Assembly (NCBI GenBank): GCA_964059195.1
Contig: CAXKWD010000011.1
Span: 12,928,451 to 12,992,450, forward strand
Reading direction: 5' to 3'
Length of the DNA stretch: 64,000 nucleotides
Source of the DNA: Ectobius pallidus
Lineage: Eukaryota > Arthropoda > Insecta > Blattodea > Ectobiidae
The notes beneath the pieces were generated by a model, which was not told the origin of the DNA, ran no database searches, and saw only the letters and a program-made list of their open reading frames with translations. The translations under genes were made by a program, and so were the position numbers. This document shows positions 44,310 to 56,834 of this stretch, piece by piece. Each line of letters starts with the position of its first letter. The first letter of the stretch is position 1.

Positions 44310-45340
44310 TACTCAATGGCAATAGGAAATTCCTAAGCAAGCTGAAGGACTATTATCTATTTTATGGAACCGGGAGGTTCATTGTCGTGCTTACCAGTAC
44401 CCGCCATTCAACCCTATTCTATGCTAACTCCATCCAACTATCCCTCTCAATTCCTGCTTCCTTTAAATCTATCCTAATATTGTCCTCCCACCTACGTCCA
44501 GGTCTTCCAAGTGATTTTTTCCCTTCGGGTCTCCCGGTAAATTTTGTTTTTAGAAATGTCTTTCCTCCCCCCATGCGCGCAATATGTCCATCCCATTTCA
44601 TCCTCCGTGAATTAATTACCCTTACTGTATCCAGTGACAAGTACAGGTTATGAAGCTCGTCGTTATGCAGTTTTCTCCAGTCCCCATTTTAATCTCTCAT
44701 AGGTTCAAATATTTTCCTAACCCCCCTGTTTTCGAATACTCTCAGATTATGTTTTTCCCGGAGAGTAAGCGACCCTCACATCCGTATAATATTACCGGCA
44801 GGATAATTCTCTTATAAATTTTAGTTGTAGACTTCTGAACAGAAGACGAGAAGATAAGAGTTTCTGAACCGCATAAAAACCGGCATTTCCTAATTTGAGT
44901 CACACTCTACCTTAACATAATTTGTATCACCCAGATATTTGAATTTCTCCACTTGTTCGAACGTTTTAGGCCTTCCAGCTATTCTAATATTTTGTAGGGC
45001 ATTATTTTGATGTTTCATGACCATGTATTTAGTTTTTTCTGTATTAATTTCCAATCCAACATTCCTGCAGGCATCGAAAACACTGCATTTCTCTCGATTG
45101 TGTTTGTCATCGCACAGCAGACAGACGTCATCTGCATAAAGTAAAATCGGGTGACTGCAGTTTAATTCCAGGCCTACATTCTTTTCCTGAACTTTTCTAA
45201 TGGAATATACCAAAGAGAATTTAAAAAGTAAAGGTGATAGTGCATCTCCTTGCTTCAAGCAACTTTCAATGGCAAACCTATCTTATATAAATTTACCTAC
45301 CCTGGCTCTGAGGCCCTGTTAGACTCATTTTGATAAGAAA
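44310..45340 (-). pseudogene. LINE reverse transcriptase and C-terminal region, copy 2
   Basis: Minus-strand frame 44890-45258 contains MKQGDALSPLLF and LLYADDVCLLCDD, the RT palm motifs with the YADD catalytic box, followed by LEINTEKTKYMV and FKYLGD. These are typical of RTE/jockey-like LINE ORF2. The frame 44419-44640 continues with the GRPGRRWEDNIRIDL tail. Frame breaks between them show it is dead. Homologous copies are 6375-7062 and 36810-37300. Confidence 0.8.
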
Positions 45341-45344
45341 TTTA

Positions 45345-46200
45345 AGAAAGTTAAAAGACCATAAATTCATATTGAAAATTCCTTTATACTACAAAAAACT
45401 CTCAGCTAATAACATTCATACCAAGTTTAAATTTATATTTTCTTTAAGATGGTTCGGTATTTTTTTTATATAGAACCTAATGCCAAAGAAAATAAAACTG
45501 TCTAGTGATTTAGTTAGTCTGCAAGTAGAAAGTTACAAGTTCACATGTGTTCTTGAAAACTATCATGAATCTTCTGTTCTGATATACGCTGAAATAGAAA
45601 TAATTATCAAACAGTTTCAACGCCAGTGAGAAGGGAGTTCGTTAACTAACCAATATGAATCGACTTACAATGATAATGAATGATGATGACAATTTTTCCA
45701 TACTTGAATTTTCTTTATTCCCTCAGGTCTATCGCCTTATAATTCACCAATCACCTTATAATTCACCAATGATTTTCTCTTTATGGTCGGTTACTTTGAA
45801 AAAATCTTCTGTCTTTTCTTCCTTCCTACTTTCTTTCTACATTTCCTTCCTTCTATTCAGCAACATTTGGTGTCAAAAACATGAAAGAAGTCAATAACAC
45901 TGTTAGAAAATTGGTGTTACGGATTACTAAAATAAATAAGGTTAATTGGCGAGATTTGCAGAATTTTTCAGAATTTTTACTTGTTGGAATGACGGTATCT
46001 GAAACATTATGACACATTCTCTGCTATGAAACTACTTGGAGTTGTCATAAGGGAATTAAGTCAATTATCATTTGTCCCAAAATTTTATTTTGCTATTTCG
46101 CTTACACATTACAAACCAGAAGTTCATCGGTTCGATCCCTGATTATGTCATTGAGATTTTTAAATTGGCCTAATACTATCGGTGGCGTTATGAATCTGCA
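45345..46200. other. No gene seen
   Basis: AT-rich. A B-box-like motif (GGTTCGATCCC, about 46131-46141) precedes the repeat at 46205. Confidence 0.5.
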
Positions 46201-46204
46201 GTCG

Positions 46205-46350
46205 ACTCAACCTCTAGAAGAAATGTACATTAGGACAATCCTGGGGGTATATACGCCACTGCGAGAGACTGTCAACCTTACAACCATTATAGGCCGAATG
46301 TCTTAAAATTTGGAAGCCTCAGCATTCAGCAGCCCGAGGGCCTCCGTAGC
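46205..46350 (+). repeat. Interspersed repeat, family shared with 2325-2465
   Basis: Parallels 2325-2465 ('acaatcctgggggta', 'aggccgaatgtc', 'cagcccgagggcctcc'). With the B box about 65 bp upstream this may be one SINE. Confidence 0.6.
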
Positions 46351-46639
46351 GTCTGCAGGGAGTACTTTAAATTATTTCACATAGGCCTATACTTTTGCGC
46401 AATCTGTGGATCTTATCAGGATTTCCTCACACTTAGAATTGCTTGTCTGTAGGTTGGTAACTTTCCACCTCAACACGAAATGTACAAGTGCTGTACTTTA
46501 CTAGGAAATTCATTACTGAAGATGTACGTTCTGATCTGAATTTCGAAAAATAATGTACATTTTTTTTTTTATTTTAGCCGGCCATAAGTGGACTTTCCTT
46601 AATTATTTTTCTTGTTTACAGTTTTGTTTCCTTATAACA

Positions 46640-47060
46640 GACAAACACGGCTATACTGTGGCTAAGGTGACCGGCATATAATTGCGGATTCGATTACCGA
46701 AGCCGCTACTTCTGTATAAATAGCTTCTCAGTTTGAATCATAGGACTGTTCCTGATATTCCTACCTCAGAATCCGAGGAAGTACCGGGAATCGAACCTGG
46801 ACCTATGGATCCGTAGCCAGCTAAAGATCTCGCACGAAATCTATGCCGATGACGACCGTTATTCGCTAGAGAGAGACATGCTATTGTGCGAGAAAGGGAG
46901 GTAGCTTGGCCTTCACAAATAGAAAGGAAGGTATTATTGTGCGAGAGAGATAGGTAGCAGTCGACGCTACACTCCTCACGAAAACATAATGCAATGACGT
47001 AGGCAATCGGCACAGATTTCGTGCGGGATCTTTATACTAATCCCAAGACCATTCAGGTGG
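46640..47060 (-). repeat. tRNA-derived SINE interrupted by a MITE
   Basis: Same family as 30545-30850 (reverse B box in 'gggaatcgaacctgg'). MITE 46824-47032 splits it at a TA. Confidence 0.65.
46824..47032. mobile_element. TA-target MITE, copy 3
   Basis: Ends AAGATCTCGCACGAAATC and the complement of AAGATCCCGCACGAAATC; TA at 46822-46823 and 47033-47034. 209 bp, no coding capacity. Confidence 0.85.
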
Positions 47061-47069
47061 CCTGTATTC

Positions 47070-47670
47070 AAACGATCTGAAGTTTTAAATACTTTTCCTG
47101 CAGAAAAACGTTTCTTGTCACCAGACAATAATTATGCTGTCAACGTAATTAACATGACAATGAATATTCGTTAGGCTGAATGAAACTACAAGAAAACTAT
47201 GAGCTCTTATGTGTTGCTTTTATTTCTGATTACTGTAGAATGCGCTCACAGCATCTCTCTTCAAGAATTCACACCAGCGGTTGCTTTGGGATTTGAGGTG
47301 AAAGAAGAAACGTGGGGGATTTTTCCGTAGAATCTTTTTCTCCTGTCAATTGTCATTCCGCCATACCCCTGTAGCATCAGCTTCATTGTCATTCGCTACT
47401 ACCCTGAGCCTGCGTTACGCCTGCTGTGGGGGTCATGAAAACGAAGCGAGAGTCTGCTAAGCAGCACTAACTTTATTAAATGCTTAATATGAATTCAATG
47501 TGACTTTTACAGGTAGAGAATCTATATTTTTCTTCTTGCTAAATTTTCAGCTGTATCTCGCTGAAGGGATGTGCATTTTATATTGAGGATATTTTTTTTT
47601 CCTTAGCGAGAATCAAACTCAATTTTGGTCAGTTTAGGTGCGCTGACGAAAAGTTCTGTCCTCTCTCCGG
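47070..47670. other. No gene seen
   Basis: Nothing recognised between the SINE/MITE cluster and the AAT microsatellite. Confidence 0.5.
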
Positions 47671-47674
47671 GAAC

Positions 47675-47710
<36 letters not shown>

Positions 47711-47711
<1 letters not shown>

Positions 47712-48061
47712 AGTAGAGTCTTGCTATTCCGAACAGAGTATAAAAAATACCGATTTTTTAAATTTAGAATCAAGTAAAATTAAAAAGACGTTCGTGAAAA
47801 AACGTACATTTATTATTATACAAAGAATTTTAAATAGAGACATACAAAGAGCCTAAGCTTGATGAAAACGCCGGAAACCAAATTGGAAAGAAACCTGGTT
47901 ACTTACAGCACATGTCTTCTCCATTTATACAATTCCCCGCACTTAATTTACGCCTTAACAAGTCAATACGTTGATACTATTCATGAAATCCGCCTATTCC
48001 GAATTCCCGCTAAACCGAATGGTGTTCGGTCCCAATTAGTTCGGAATAGCGGGACTCTACT

Positions 48062-48062
<1 letters not shown>
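47711..48062. mobile_element. Pogo/Tigger-type MITE in an AAT microsatellite
   Basis: Ends CAGTAGAGTCTTGCTATTCC and the complement of CAGTAGAGTCCCGCTATTCC are near-canonical pogo/Tigger termini, flanked by TA on both sides. AAT repeats lie on both sides (about 47677-47710 and 48063-48124), so it inserted into a pre-existing microsatellite. 352 bp, non-autonomous. Confidence 0.9.
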
Positions 48063-48129
<67 letters not shown>

Positions 48130-48557
48130 GGTTAATATTATTAAGAAGGAACGTCGATCTTGTAATCTTATATTCAAGAAATATTTTGATGATAATAATA
48201 ATATTAAAGTTGAACCTGACTAAAGACAGTCTGGAACGGGCCATGTATGTGTTTCAATTCCATGGCCTTATGTAACTGACCACACTGCGAGTTGTGAAGA
48301 TCGAGTTCACACGTGCCTCTTATATTAATAGCTTCATTTAACAAGGTATAATAAGTTTTGTTGCGGAAAATATGACAAAAATGTCAGGGAATTTCAATTA
48401 AGTAAATACATTTAGTTTAGTTCATCAAAGTTATTATCTTAATGATGTTTTTAAAAGAATTTTTAAGAAAAAGAAACATATCCATAACAAGCCAAGTTTA
48501 TAAATATGCACTATTGGTACAAGCGCCATATCCATCTTATTTCGTTAGGCAGGATCA
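48130..48557. other. No gene seen
   Basis: AT-rich spacer between two MITEs. Confidence 0.5.
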
Positions 48558-48565
48558 TTGAAAAT

Positions 48566-48953
48566 TAGGGATGGGTCGATACCATATTTCTTTTATACTA
48601 GATTCTCGATACCGATACATGATTTTTTCCCTCGATACCGTCAACATTTCCAATTTCAAGAAGAAAAAATTAAAAGTTGAGAGAACTGTGTAATACCAAC
48701 TAAATTAATTAAGTGTGCATATTTAATGAGACAATTTAATATCATCAGTAGCCTATAATTATTTTTAAACTCTACATTAAAACTAAAATTTGTTTTTGAA
48801 ACAGTCCACTTACAAGTTTTTGGTAAAAACTACTAGCATTCTCACTTAATTGCAGAATTACCAAAGTATCGAAAAAGTACCGAGCAAGTTTTCTGAAGTA
48901 TCGCTCGATGCCGATACCGTGCAAGTATCGAGAGTACCGAGGACCCATCCCTA
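48566..48953. mobile_element. hAT-like MITE with TAGGGATGGGTC ends, copy 1
   Basis: Inverted ends TAGGGATGGGTC, flanked by an exact 8-bp duplication TTGAAAAT (48558-48565 and 48954-48961). Subterminal 'cgataccgatac' repeats give it a largely palindromic structure. A second copy is at 61842-62310. Confidence 0.9.
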
Positions 48954-48961
48954 TTGAAAAT

Positions 48962-49640
48962 TATTAAAAAAACTGAGCTCATTAATTGTAAAATTGGATA
49001 ACTTTCTACAAATTGTTATATGCCCCACGTACGCAAAAATTTCAGCGGAGTCATTCCGTATTTCATACTCGGCTTCTCCTCGTCCCTACTAGATTCGTCA
49101 ACTTAAAGCCTTTGCTTTGCGTACTTGATACATAGATAGCTATCTCAGCTAAAACAAGCAACAGAACAGCTGACAAATCGAATAGAGTAACGGAACGTTA
49201 TCACTTTAAAACATATTTTTTCAACGCAAGCTCTGCATGACAGGACAGTCTTCCCCAACTCGCCTAACTGTTTTAGCAGTGAACACTAATCTGGGAATGA
49301 GTTGCAATGTCTGCACAGGTTAATTATTTGTGCAAACTATGATATATGACATGGGATTGTGTCACGTCTAAACTGTCATGTTATTATCTCGTCCCATAAA
49401 CTATAAATAGCAAATAAGGATTAAATTAAAGCCGCGTAATATTAAAATTAGTTTATACATGATTAATGCAAAGTACAGACAATTTTTTTCTTACTTGTAT
49501 ATATTTTATCATTATAACATAATCTATGAGGGTATACAGCTCCCAAAGCGGACGCTGATTTGTTAAAAATCGGTTCATTTGGGCTTACATAATTGAATAA
49601 GGGAATTACTTTTTCAGGAGAGATTAATACATTCCGTTTA
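48962..49640. other. No gene seen
   Basis: AT-rich, no repeats matched, no convincing reading frame. Confidence 0.5.
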
Positions 49641-49642
49641 TA

Positions 49643-49902
49643 CAATTGAAGCGTTTAGTTTCATAAGGGTCTAAGTGCCAAAATCATGACTGTGTAGAAA
49701 ACAAGTCATATACCCACGGAAAGACAGGCCGGAGATAGACCCAGCGCTATATATTGGAATTTACTGCAACTAACGTGACTTTCCCTGGTCCTTGGTCCCT
49801 TTTGAAATTAATTGGTCTGGATGCAAAGATAAATTTAAAATTATCAGCTTAAAAATCATGAATTTGGCACTTAGACCCTTATAAAACTAAACGCTTCAAT
49901 TG
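49643..49902. mobile_element. Small foldback/MITE
   Basis: 49643-49690 (CAATTGAAGCGTTTAGTTTC onward) is mirrored at 49855-49902 with few mismatches, enclosing about 165 bp. Ends may extend further; no target duplication was established. Confidence 0.65.
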
Positions 49903-50029
49903 ATCTTATGTAAGTAAGTAGACTTTCATTTCTTTCTTGACATAGCTGAAAAAAACCGTGTAAGTTAGATGGGACCACTCGAAAAAAAGATCATAATCTA
50001 TGTTGAATTTCCATGGTAATAAGGATTTA

Positions 50030-50265
50030 ACGATTGGTTGGTATATGGTTATTTAACGACGGGGATGTACTGCAACATAGGCCTGTGACCGTCGCCGGTG
50101 TGCCTGAATTTTGTCCCGAAGGAGTTCTTGAAAATGTTAGTAAACGTACTGACATGGGCGAGTCGCTTTTATGCATACATAAATCGCCCTGGACCTGGAT
50201 CGAACCCGCAACCTTGGGCACAGAAAGCCAGCGCGATACTAACTGCGCCACCCAGGCCGACTAGA
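50030..50265 (-). repeat. tRNA-derived SINE, near full length
   Basis: On the minus strand it has an A-box-like 'gtggcgcagttagta', a B box GGTTCGATCC and a body with 'gtcgccggtgtg' (seen reversed). It is the best-preserved copy of the family at 72-230 and 43191-43625. Confidence 0.8.
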
Positions 50266-50275
50266 ATGTAATGAC

Positions 50276-50823
50276 CAGTGCCCGGATTCTGATCACCTAA
50301 AATTGTTTGAAAAATGACCTATAAAATGACCCTGAATTTTAAAGAAAATTACTTAATAATTAGAAAGAATTACCTAAAAACTGATACTTTATTTACAAAA
50401 ATTATTATTGTGCACACAAAGATATAGACTAATGTGTACGTAATTGTAAAAACTGTAAAAGTAGAAAAGATATTGTAGGTCTAAAAACTTTGTTCTTGAT
50501 TGGAACATTTGAGAACAAAAGTAAGAACATTGTTTTTAAAGTAGATTCTTCAAAAATGTTGCATTATAGTAACCTAGTCATTTATTTAAAATAAATGCAT
50601 GAAAATGACAAAATATCGAAGCAAATGACACGAAAATGACAAAATAATGACGTAAAATTGAAAGAAATGCCCTAAAAATATAAAATTGCATAAAATGACA
50701 AAAAATGACCTTATAAAAATGCATTTCTATAAAATAGAGGCCATAATTAGGATTTATCTACAAGTTGGCAATGTATATGCAGCATCAATAAAATGATGAC
50801 ATGTCATCAGAATCCGGGCCCTG
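50276..50823. mobile_element. hAT-like MITE, complete copy
   Basis: Inverted ends CAGTGCCCGGATTCTGAT and the complement of CAGGGCCCGGATTCTGAT, with the exact 8-bp duplication GTAATGAC at 50268-50275 and 50824-50831. 548 bp, AT-rich, no transposase. The incomplete copy at 40430-40822 is the same family. Confidence 0.9.
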
Positions 50824-50831
50824 GTAATGAC

Positions 50832-51336
50832 TAATACTTATGGTGAACTAGAGAATTTCCTGAACTTCATTTTTGTTCTAATTAAAATTTAATTTCCGTA
50901 GCTGAGACGTTTAACAGCAGAGCAACCCACATTATGCTTCCTTATTTATAACGCTTTTCTTTCATACTTTATCTTAAATGACTTTTTTGTGACAGTAAAG
51001 TAAGTTTGTCTTACAGAAATAATATTAAGTTACGCAAGAGCACACTACAATAAGAGAACAATGCTAAAAAAAATGAAAATGGAGTCATCTATGTCACACT
51101 CAGTCCCTGTACCATACCGTTGAAGTTGAATAATTGCTAACGCAGCCATACTTCAGGTATATTACTGATACATATACTGCTATAGTACCACCTGAAGTGG
51201 AATAATGTCCATCGCCCTGTTTCCGAGATCTATTGTTTAAAACTTTCCACATTCTTTTGTACAATGGACTCCTTTTCAAAGTAAATGCAGGTGTTATGAG
51301 TATACGAAATGCCTTATCTCGTATGTTAAGAAAAAA
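50832..51336. other. No gene confidently seen
   Basis: May contain the degraded upstream part of the LINE remnant at 51337. No clear frame. Confidence 0.4.
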
Positions 51337-51750
51337 TTGAAGGAAGACATGCTAAATAAGTGGAACATACAGTGGACTAACAGTTCTAATGAAGAATGGA
51401 CAAGGGCAGTGTTTTTTCCGACAATCAAAGACAGAATGGACTCCAGGAATTACGAACCGACTTTTATAATGACTCAATTTATGACCGAGCATGGAAAATT
51501 CAAACCATATTTTAAGCGCTTCAAAATTTGTAATCTAAATGATACTTCTTGCTCCTGTCTTCACCAAAATCAAACAGTTAACCACCCGTTATTTGAGTGC
51601 CCAGTGATCGAACGCCAGAGACGCAACTCAGAAATCCACTTTGATTTCTGCAACTTAACATTCCAACCACCTCTAACACAGATGTTCAAAAAACAGTGCT
51701 GCTTCACAGAGTTTAAGAAATTTGTCAGTGATATTTTCAAGTGCTTGTAG
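51337..51750 (+). pseudogene. Jockey/I-type LINE C-terminal fragment
   Basis: A 137-codon frame contains CLHQNQTVNHPLFECPVIERQR, the Cys/His zinc-like end of LINE ORF2 proteins (CxxC...H-x-L-x-CP pattern with one Cys altered). The minus-strand remnant at 28750-29400 carries a related end (VKHVLIDCP). RT and most of RNase H are missing. Confidence 0.65.
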
Positions 51751-54265
51751 TGATAAGTTATACAGACTCACGGTTAAATTATTTCGCAATTATTCCCTAT
51801 ATTGATTTGCAATAATAATTAGTAGCCTATGTATTAAAGTATAGCCCTAGCATACATTGTACAGTAGGGCTCTCTCTCGTTGGAGAAATAATATATAAAT
51901 AAATAAATGCATTCTCAACATAAGCTACATAAAAGGTTCCGCTTTTCAGCCCCATTTACATTGCATTTACAGCAATTTTTGGCATGTTTGTATTCAATAG
52001 ATGTGAAATGCTCTGATTCAGATTATGCACTGACAATAAAACAGCTAAACTTTACATATAAGATATTCAAGTTGCTGGAAATAGTATTAGTATGGAAATA
52101 TTTTTAAATTCTGCATTGAATATATTGTTAGATTTTAATCAGGCAGTTAATGTTTCAAGAATGATGCTTTATTGTGCTTTTATGATTTACGTTTTAAAAC
52201 TATGCTTTACTGTGCTTTTAAAACTTAGGTTAGACCACTAAAATCATGTCCTGGGTAACAACTACATGTCTAAAGCCCTGTTATGCTTTTTGTGCTTATT
52301 AGGCGTATATTTTAGGGTTTCTCTACCTATTACTTTCTACGATTAATTAAATTCTTGTACCAAGGATAAGTAAATTCAAAATCTGCGTTTGCTCCCTGCC
52401 TTGGGAAATCCCCAAAAAATCTCATTCAGAGTGATTTAAACCAGAGACATTCCGAACGTTGTACACGGCATTACCACTTCGGCCAAACCACTCAGAGAAA
52501 ACCAAACAAATAACCATTAACGATTAACAGGTATAATAAAGGGGTCATTTGAAGCTTAGTGACAAAATTGAAATTAACAACAAAGAAGATATTTTCGAAA
52601 AATCACATTGTTGCAGTGTTCAGAAGTAACCTTTTCCAACATCAACAATTCGCCGTTATAGTTGATAGAGATGATGTTATCACTAGCGTCTTGCAGCTAC
52701 TGCTGCTGTATTGACTTCTAAGTTGCAACCTAGCCACGGTGCGATATGGTAATGTCTCTTTACCAGTCATGTTGACCGATGGACAAACTTTAAGGTGTAA
52801 GAAAATTAATTGGCTTTTCTTATCTCACCTATATTTCGCAACTTTTAATGGATTTTAGTGACTAATCCACTCATATTCCGCGTGTTTGATATTGACCAAT
52901 AACGTTTATCAATTCCTCGGATATAGACCAATCACGATCGTTTATCTTATAAAATTCTTGCTATTAATATTAGGATGATGCTGTATCGATAAAATCGTCT
53001 GCTCGTAATTGGACATCTAAGTGAATAATACGTAACAACTTGTTTGGAAATTGAAATAATAGAAATGTACATTGATTAAAACACAATTTCGATTCGGTGC
53101 AAGCCAGTAGGTATGCTTTTCTGTTATGCTGTTAGCTTACCTGAATGAATTTAACTATATCTTATAAGCACCATTGGTAGCACTGTTACAACACGGTAAG
53201 TTGAATCGATTCATGCATGGTTAATTCATAGTAAGCCGTGATCTCGTAGCTGTTAGTTTTGTTTTTATACAACAAAGCACGAAAGTAATTATTATTTGTA
53301 TGATCCGTTACACTTTTATTCATGGAACAGTCTTAATAAATCCAATTCGAGTTGACGAATTTCATCAAATAAATTCGCTCCTGCTGTACAGTCACGAATC
53401 TATCGATGAACTCGTCAACTTTCGTGGGATTACTTATGATAAACATTCCCTGAAAAGGCTGATTTTTTATAGTCCATATGACAGAAATGTTAATATGAAT
53501 ATTAACCTTCAAGGACTAGGAGCGATCATTTTGACCGGCACAAGCTAGCGGGAGATTATGTTTGAAATCACGCAACAATGCATTTATTTGCCGCCTAAAC
53601 TTTATTTATTATGCATTATGTGTACGCAAAATGATTTGATAGAAATGGTGGGTTTGATTGGACTCAGAAGCATTGAGAAAGGTAGTAGGCCTATGTAAAA
53701 CTTTGAATGTTTGAATTAACTTAAAACATTGAACTTCGCTAGTAAGTAACGTAAATAATATTTATTTTCTTTTAAAATGTGAAATGGCTGTAATAATGAA
53801 TAATTACTGAAGCCTAAAGTTCAAACATATAAGTTGAAACATTGAATAATAAGTAAGTTGAATGAAACACTGTTTTATAATAATGAAAAGCACTCAGGTG
53901 CTGTCAGTCCTACTAGTATTAAAGAAACATTTCTGTCCGTATTTGATTAACATTTCAGAGCACTAAAGGTAACAGTCTACAAAGTAAACTAACTACGAAT
54001 ATCTTATAAATTAGATTGTCTTCAAACCCTCAAATAACATAATCAAAATCTCCTCTTTCCCACTTTTAGCTTATGTTATATACCGCTGATAACAAAATAC
54101 ATGCAATGTTGTCAATAATTTTATTATTGAATGACTTCCTAATACTACTTCTTATAATGATATAATGAAATAGAGATTGAGGTTTTAACTGGAGCTACTA
54201 TTTTAGGGATAAAAGTTTATGTATTAACTGAACAAACAGTTGCTTCAATAATCTCTCTCTTTTTC
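51751..54265. other. No gene seen
   Basis: 52888-52950 matches 59208-59282 ('atattgaccaataa.gttta', 'caattcctcggatat'), a minor interspersed repeat. Otherwise AT-rich with short frames only. Confidence 0.5.
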
Positions 54266-54269
54266 TTAG

Positions 54270-54705
54270 TTTAACCTCTCCCATTATAGGGACGTTTAAG
54301 CGGCCTGAGCCCCGGGCCTTACAGGACCATGATTTGACGGAAGAAGGATTACCTTTGGATCACATACATATTTTGATTTGATAAGAAAAGGACATGGAGG
54401 GCTTATCCGGATATGTAATCACCTCAATGCCGAGGGCACCTCCGAGGAAATCCGAACACATAGGACGAGACACACCAATCACACACACATACACACATAT
54501 ACCGACCAAGGCGCGGTTTAGAAGATGGTAATAATAACGGTCAGATGATGTCCGGGGAACACAAGGTCGTAAGTTTCCCAACATTCGTCTCACATGTGAG
54601 GAACATTCCAGGAAAAAAAATCTAGGAAACTTGTCCTGAACAGAAATCGAACCTGGGCCCGCAGAGTGATGAGAGCAAACGCGTCCACAGCGGTAGACTA
54701 ATTTC
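54270..54705 (-). repeat. Composite SINE, family shared with 62615-63265
   Basis: 'Gggccttacagg', 'ggatcacatacata', 'aaggacatggagg', 'gaacacatagga' and a reverse B box (ATCGAACCTGGGCC) occur in the same order as at 62615-63265. The B box marks it as Pol III-derived. Confidence 0.7.
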
Positions 54706-54709
54706 TCAA

Positions 54710-55800
54710 AACATCATTATTTTTCAGTCCAATTAAAAAGATAACACGTATCCAGATAACTGGATAATGACGTTATTTTAAGCAATAATCAAGTTATTTG
54801 TGGTTATCCAATTATCTGTTAAAAGAATGTTTACTTGATGGCAAGTACAGCCTCGATCATCAGTTCCAGTTCAAGAAGGTTGTTAAAAACGTTTTGTCAT
54901 GTTGTAGATTGGTTGGATTATTATGTGGCTTCTTCCGGCTACCTTATTTGTAGTATTATCCGCATGACAGACACAGAAAAGCGTAAGTACAAAGACCCAG
55001 AGAATAATAATAAAAATAACCTATAAATAGTTCACTGTCTATGGTTGCCCGACAAAAAATCCAGATAACTGCAAACAACATCCAATTAACGCTGTGTTCA
55101 AATGACAGTTAACTGTTTTATCTTCTCTGAATTAATTGTCTGTGCAGTTAACCGTTATCCAGTTATTTGACCCAGCTATAATTTTAATCCAAGATCTCCC
55201 GAAAGTGAGTCCGCGGCGTTACCTCCACGGAAACTCACTTTATAAAAAGAAAGTAACTCAACATAAACGGCTATGATATATCATTTATCATAAGGAAAGG
55301 AATAAAATAGAGAATGAGATTAATGCAAATACATGTTTATGTCTGGAAGTGTTAAAACAATTAATCACATTATACATTTCTCATGAATGTCGGCACATAT
55401 TGCTGCTCTTTGTATTGTGCGGGACTTTAAAAGGGAGATCGCAGATAACGGCTGTAATTGCTTTCATTGCAGTTGTCCTCATGAATAAATGACTTAATAG
55501 CTTTCGGCTGTGTTAATAGTGTGTTACTGTTTGGTAACAAAAACTGTGGTGGAGGCTCCAAACAAATTAAGCGTCCTTTGCTTCCGCCGTCACACGAATC
55601 GATTCACAGGCATGTCACCTATGATTAATTACACAACTCCAGTTCTTAATTAGTTGCCATATTTTCATTATGCACTCTTGTCTCTGTGTCTTCAGAGGGA
55701 GAATTCGCTATCATTCTACCACGGGGAACGGAGTGTCCACAAAATGGAATGAAAGGCAAAAGTACATAATAATATGTCGCCTAGATCTTTAGACACTTTA
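54710..55800. other. No gene seen
   Basis: 'Atccagataact' and 'ccagttatt' motifs repeat at both ends of about 54740-55170, possibly a decayed element with subterminal repeats. Not resolved. Confidence 0.4.
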
Positions 55801-55810
55801 CATTAATGAT

Positions 55811-56248
55811 GCCCGGTTTCTAAAAACTCGCGAAATACCTATGGGTAATTTATCCAATGGACATTATTTACACAAGAATAACTTTTACAAACTCAAATAA
55901 TTTAAAGGTAACAATCACACACACTTGTGGCGAGTTTCTAGATAAATGTCCTCTGGGTAAATATCAAAATGACAGAAAAAAAATTGTTCCTACAAACCCG
56001 GGCTAGATCTTTCCAAGGGTAAATCGTCGGGTTAATTTCTCCTTTCATGGATGGCTGGATAAAATTTAACCTCTTATAGGATCAATAATAATTTAAACAA
56101 TCAGAATCAAAGCCTTATGAATTAAATTAACTGTACAACTCCAAGGCCTTCCTCATTATATCATTAGTGCTCTTGTGGGTGATTCTGGAACTAATTTGCC
56201 CATGGATAATTTACCCATAGGTATTTCACGAGTTTATAGAAACCGGGC
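55811..56248. mobile_element. MITE with ~40-bp TIRs and 9-bp target duplication
   Basis: Ends GCCCGGTTTCTAAAAACTCG and the complement of GCCCGGTTTCTATAAACTCG; similarity continues through 'gaaatacctatgggtaa'. The exact 9-bp duplication ATTAATGAT flanks it (55802-55810 and 56249-56257). Long TIRs and a 9-bp duplication suggest a Mutator-like origin. 438 bp, non-coding. Confidence 0.85.
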
Positions 56249-56345
56249 ATTAATGATGTAAATAGGCTGAATCAACAACTTAAAAATTTCTTGTTCCCTT
56301 TTACTGTTATATTTTCATAATTTGTATTATCACTACTATTATTTA

Positions 56346-56415
56346 GGTTATCCAGTAGCGCAATTGGTTGAGACACCGTGCTATCAGGAAGGAAGTGGGT
56401 TTGATTCCCGATGAA
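56346..56415 (+). repeat. tRNA-derived SINE head
   Basis: A-box-like 'tagcgcaattggttgagac' and B-box-like 'gggtttgattcccg' about 35 bp apart. The acceptor stem does not pair, so it is not a tRNA gene. Confidence 0.6.
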
Positions 56416-56594
56416 GCCAATGCTCGTATTGTTAAATCGATCTAAACATTCTGGTGGCAACATGTCCCTGCGGATGACTCAATTTCCAATAGAAATGTTT
56501 CCCAGAAGCAAACCTTATGGTAAACCTTACAGCCTTCAAGACAATATAAAATCAAAATAAAAAATAATGGAGTCTTACCTCCGAGAGTGTGCTG

Positions 56595-56830
56595 TAGATC
56601 TACGGCACGTAAAAGAATTCCAAGCTTAAATTAGAGTATCTGGACAAAATTTACCGGCCCTTTCACGTCCAAGTAATCTCTTAAGTTTCCTGGAAGGGTT
56701 TTTGAGGCGATGGGCTTACCACCTGTCCCTCTATCCTCTCATGAAAAATAACCGTAACAAAATTAGTCTAGGTACTGAAACCTCACATTGGAGGCCCCAT
56801 GTCCCACGAAGAGGTCACAGGAAAATCAGA
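56595..56830 (+). repeat. Interspersed repeat, family shared with 23354-23590
   Basis: 'Ctggacaaaattta.cggccc' and 'gaggcgatgggcttaccacc' in the same order and orientation as 23354-23590. Confidence 0.7.
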
Positions 56831-56834
56831 TCAG

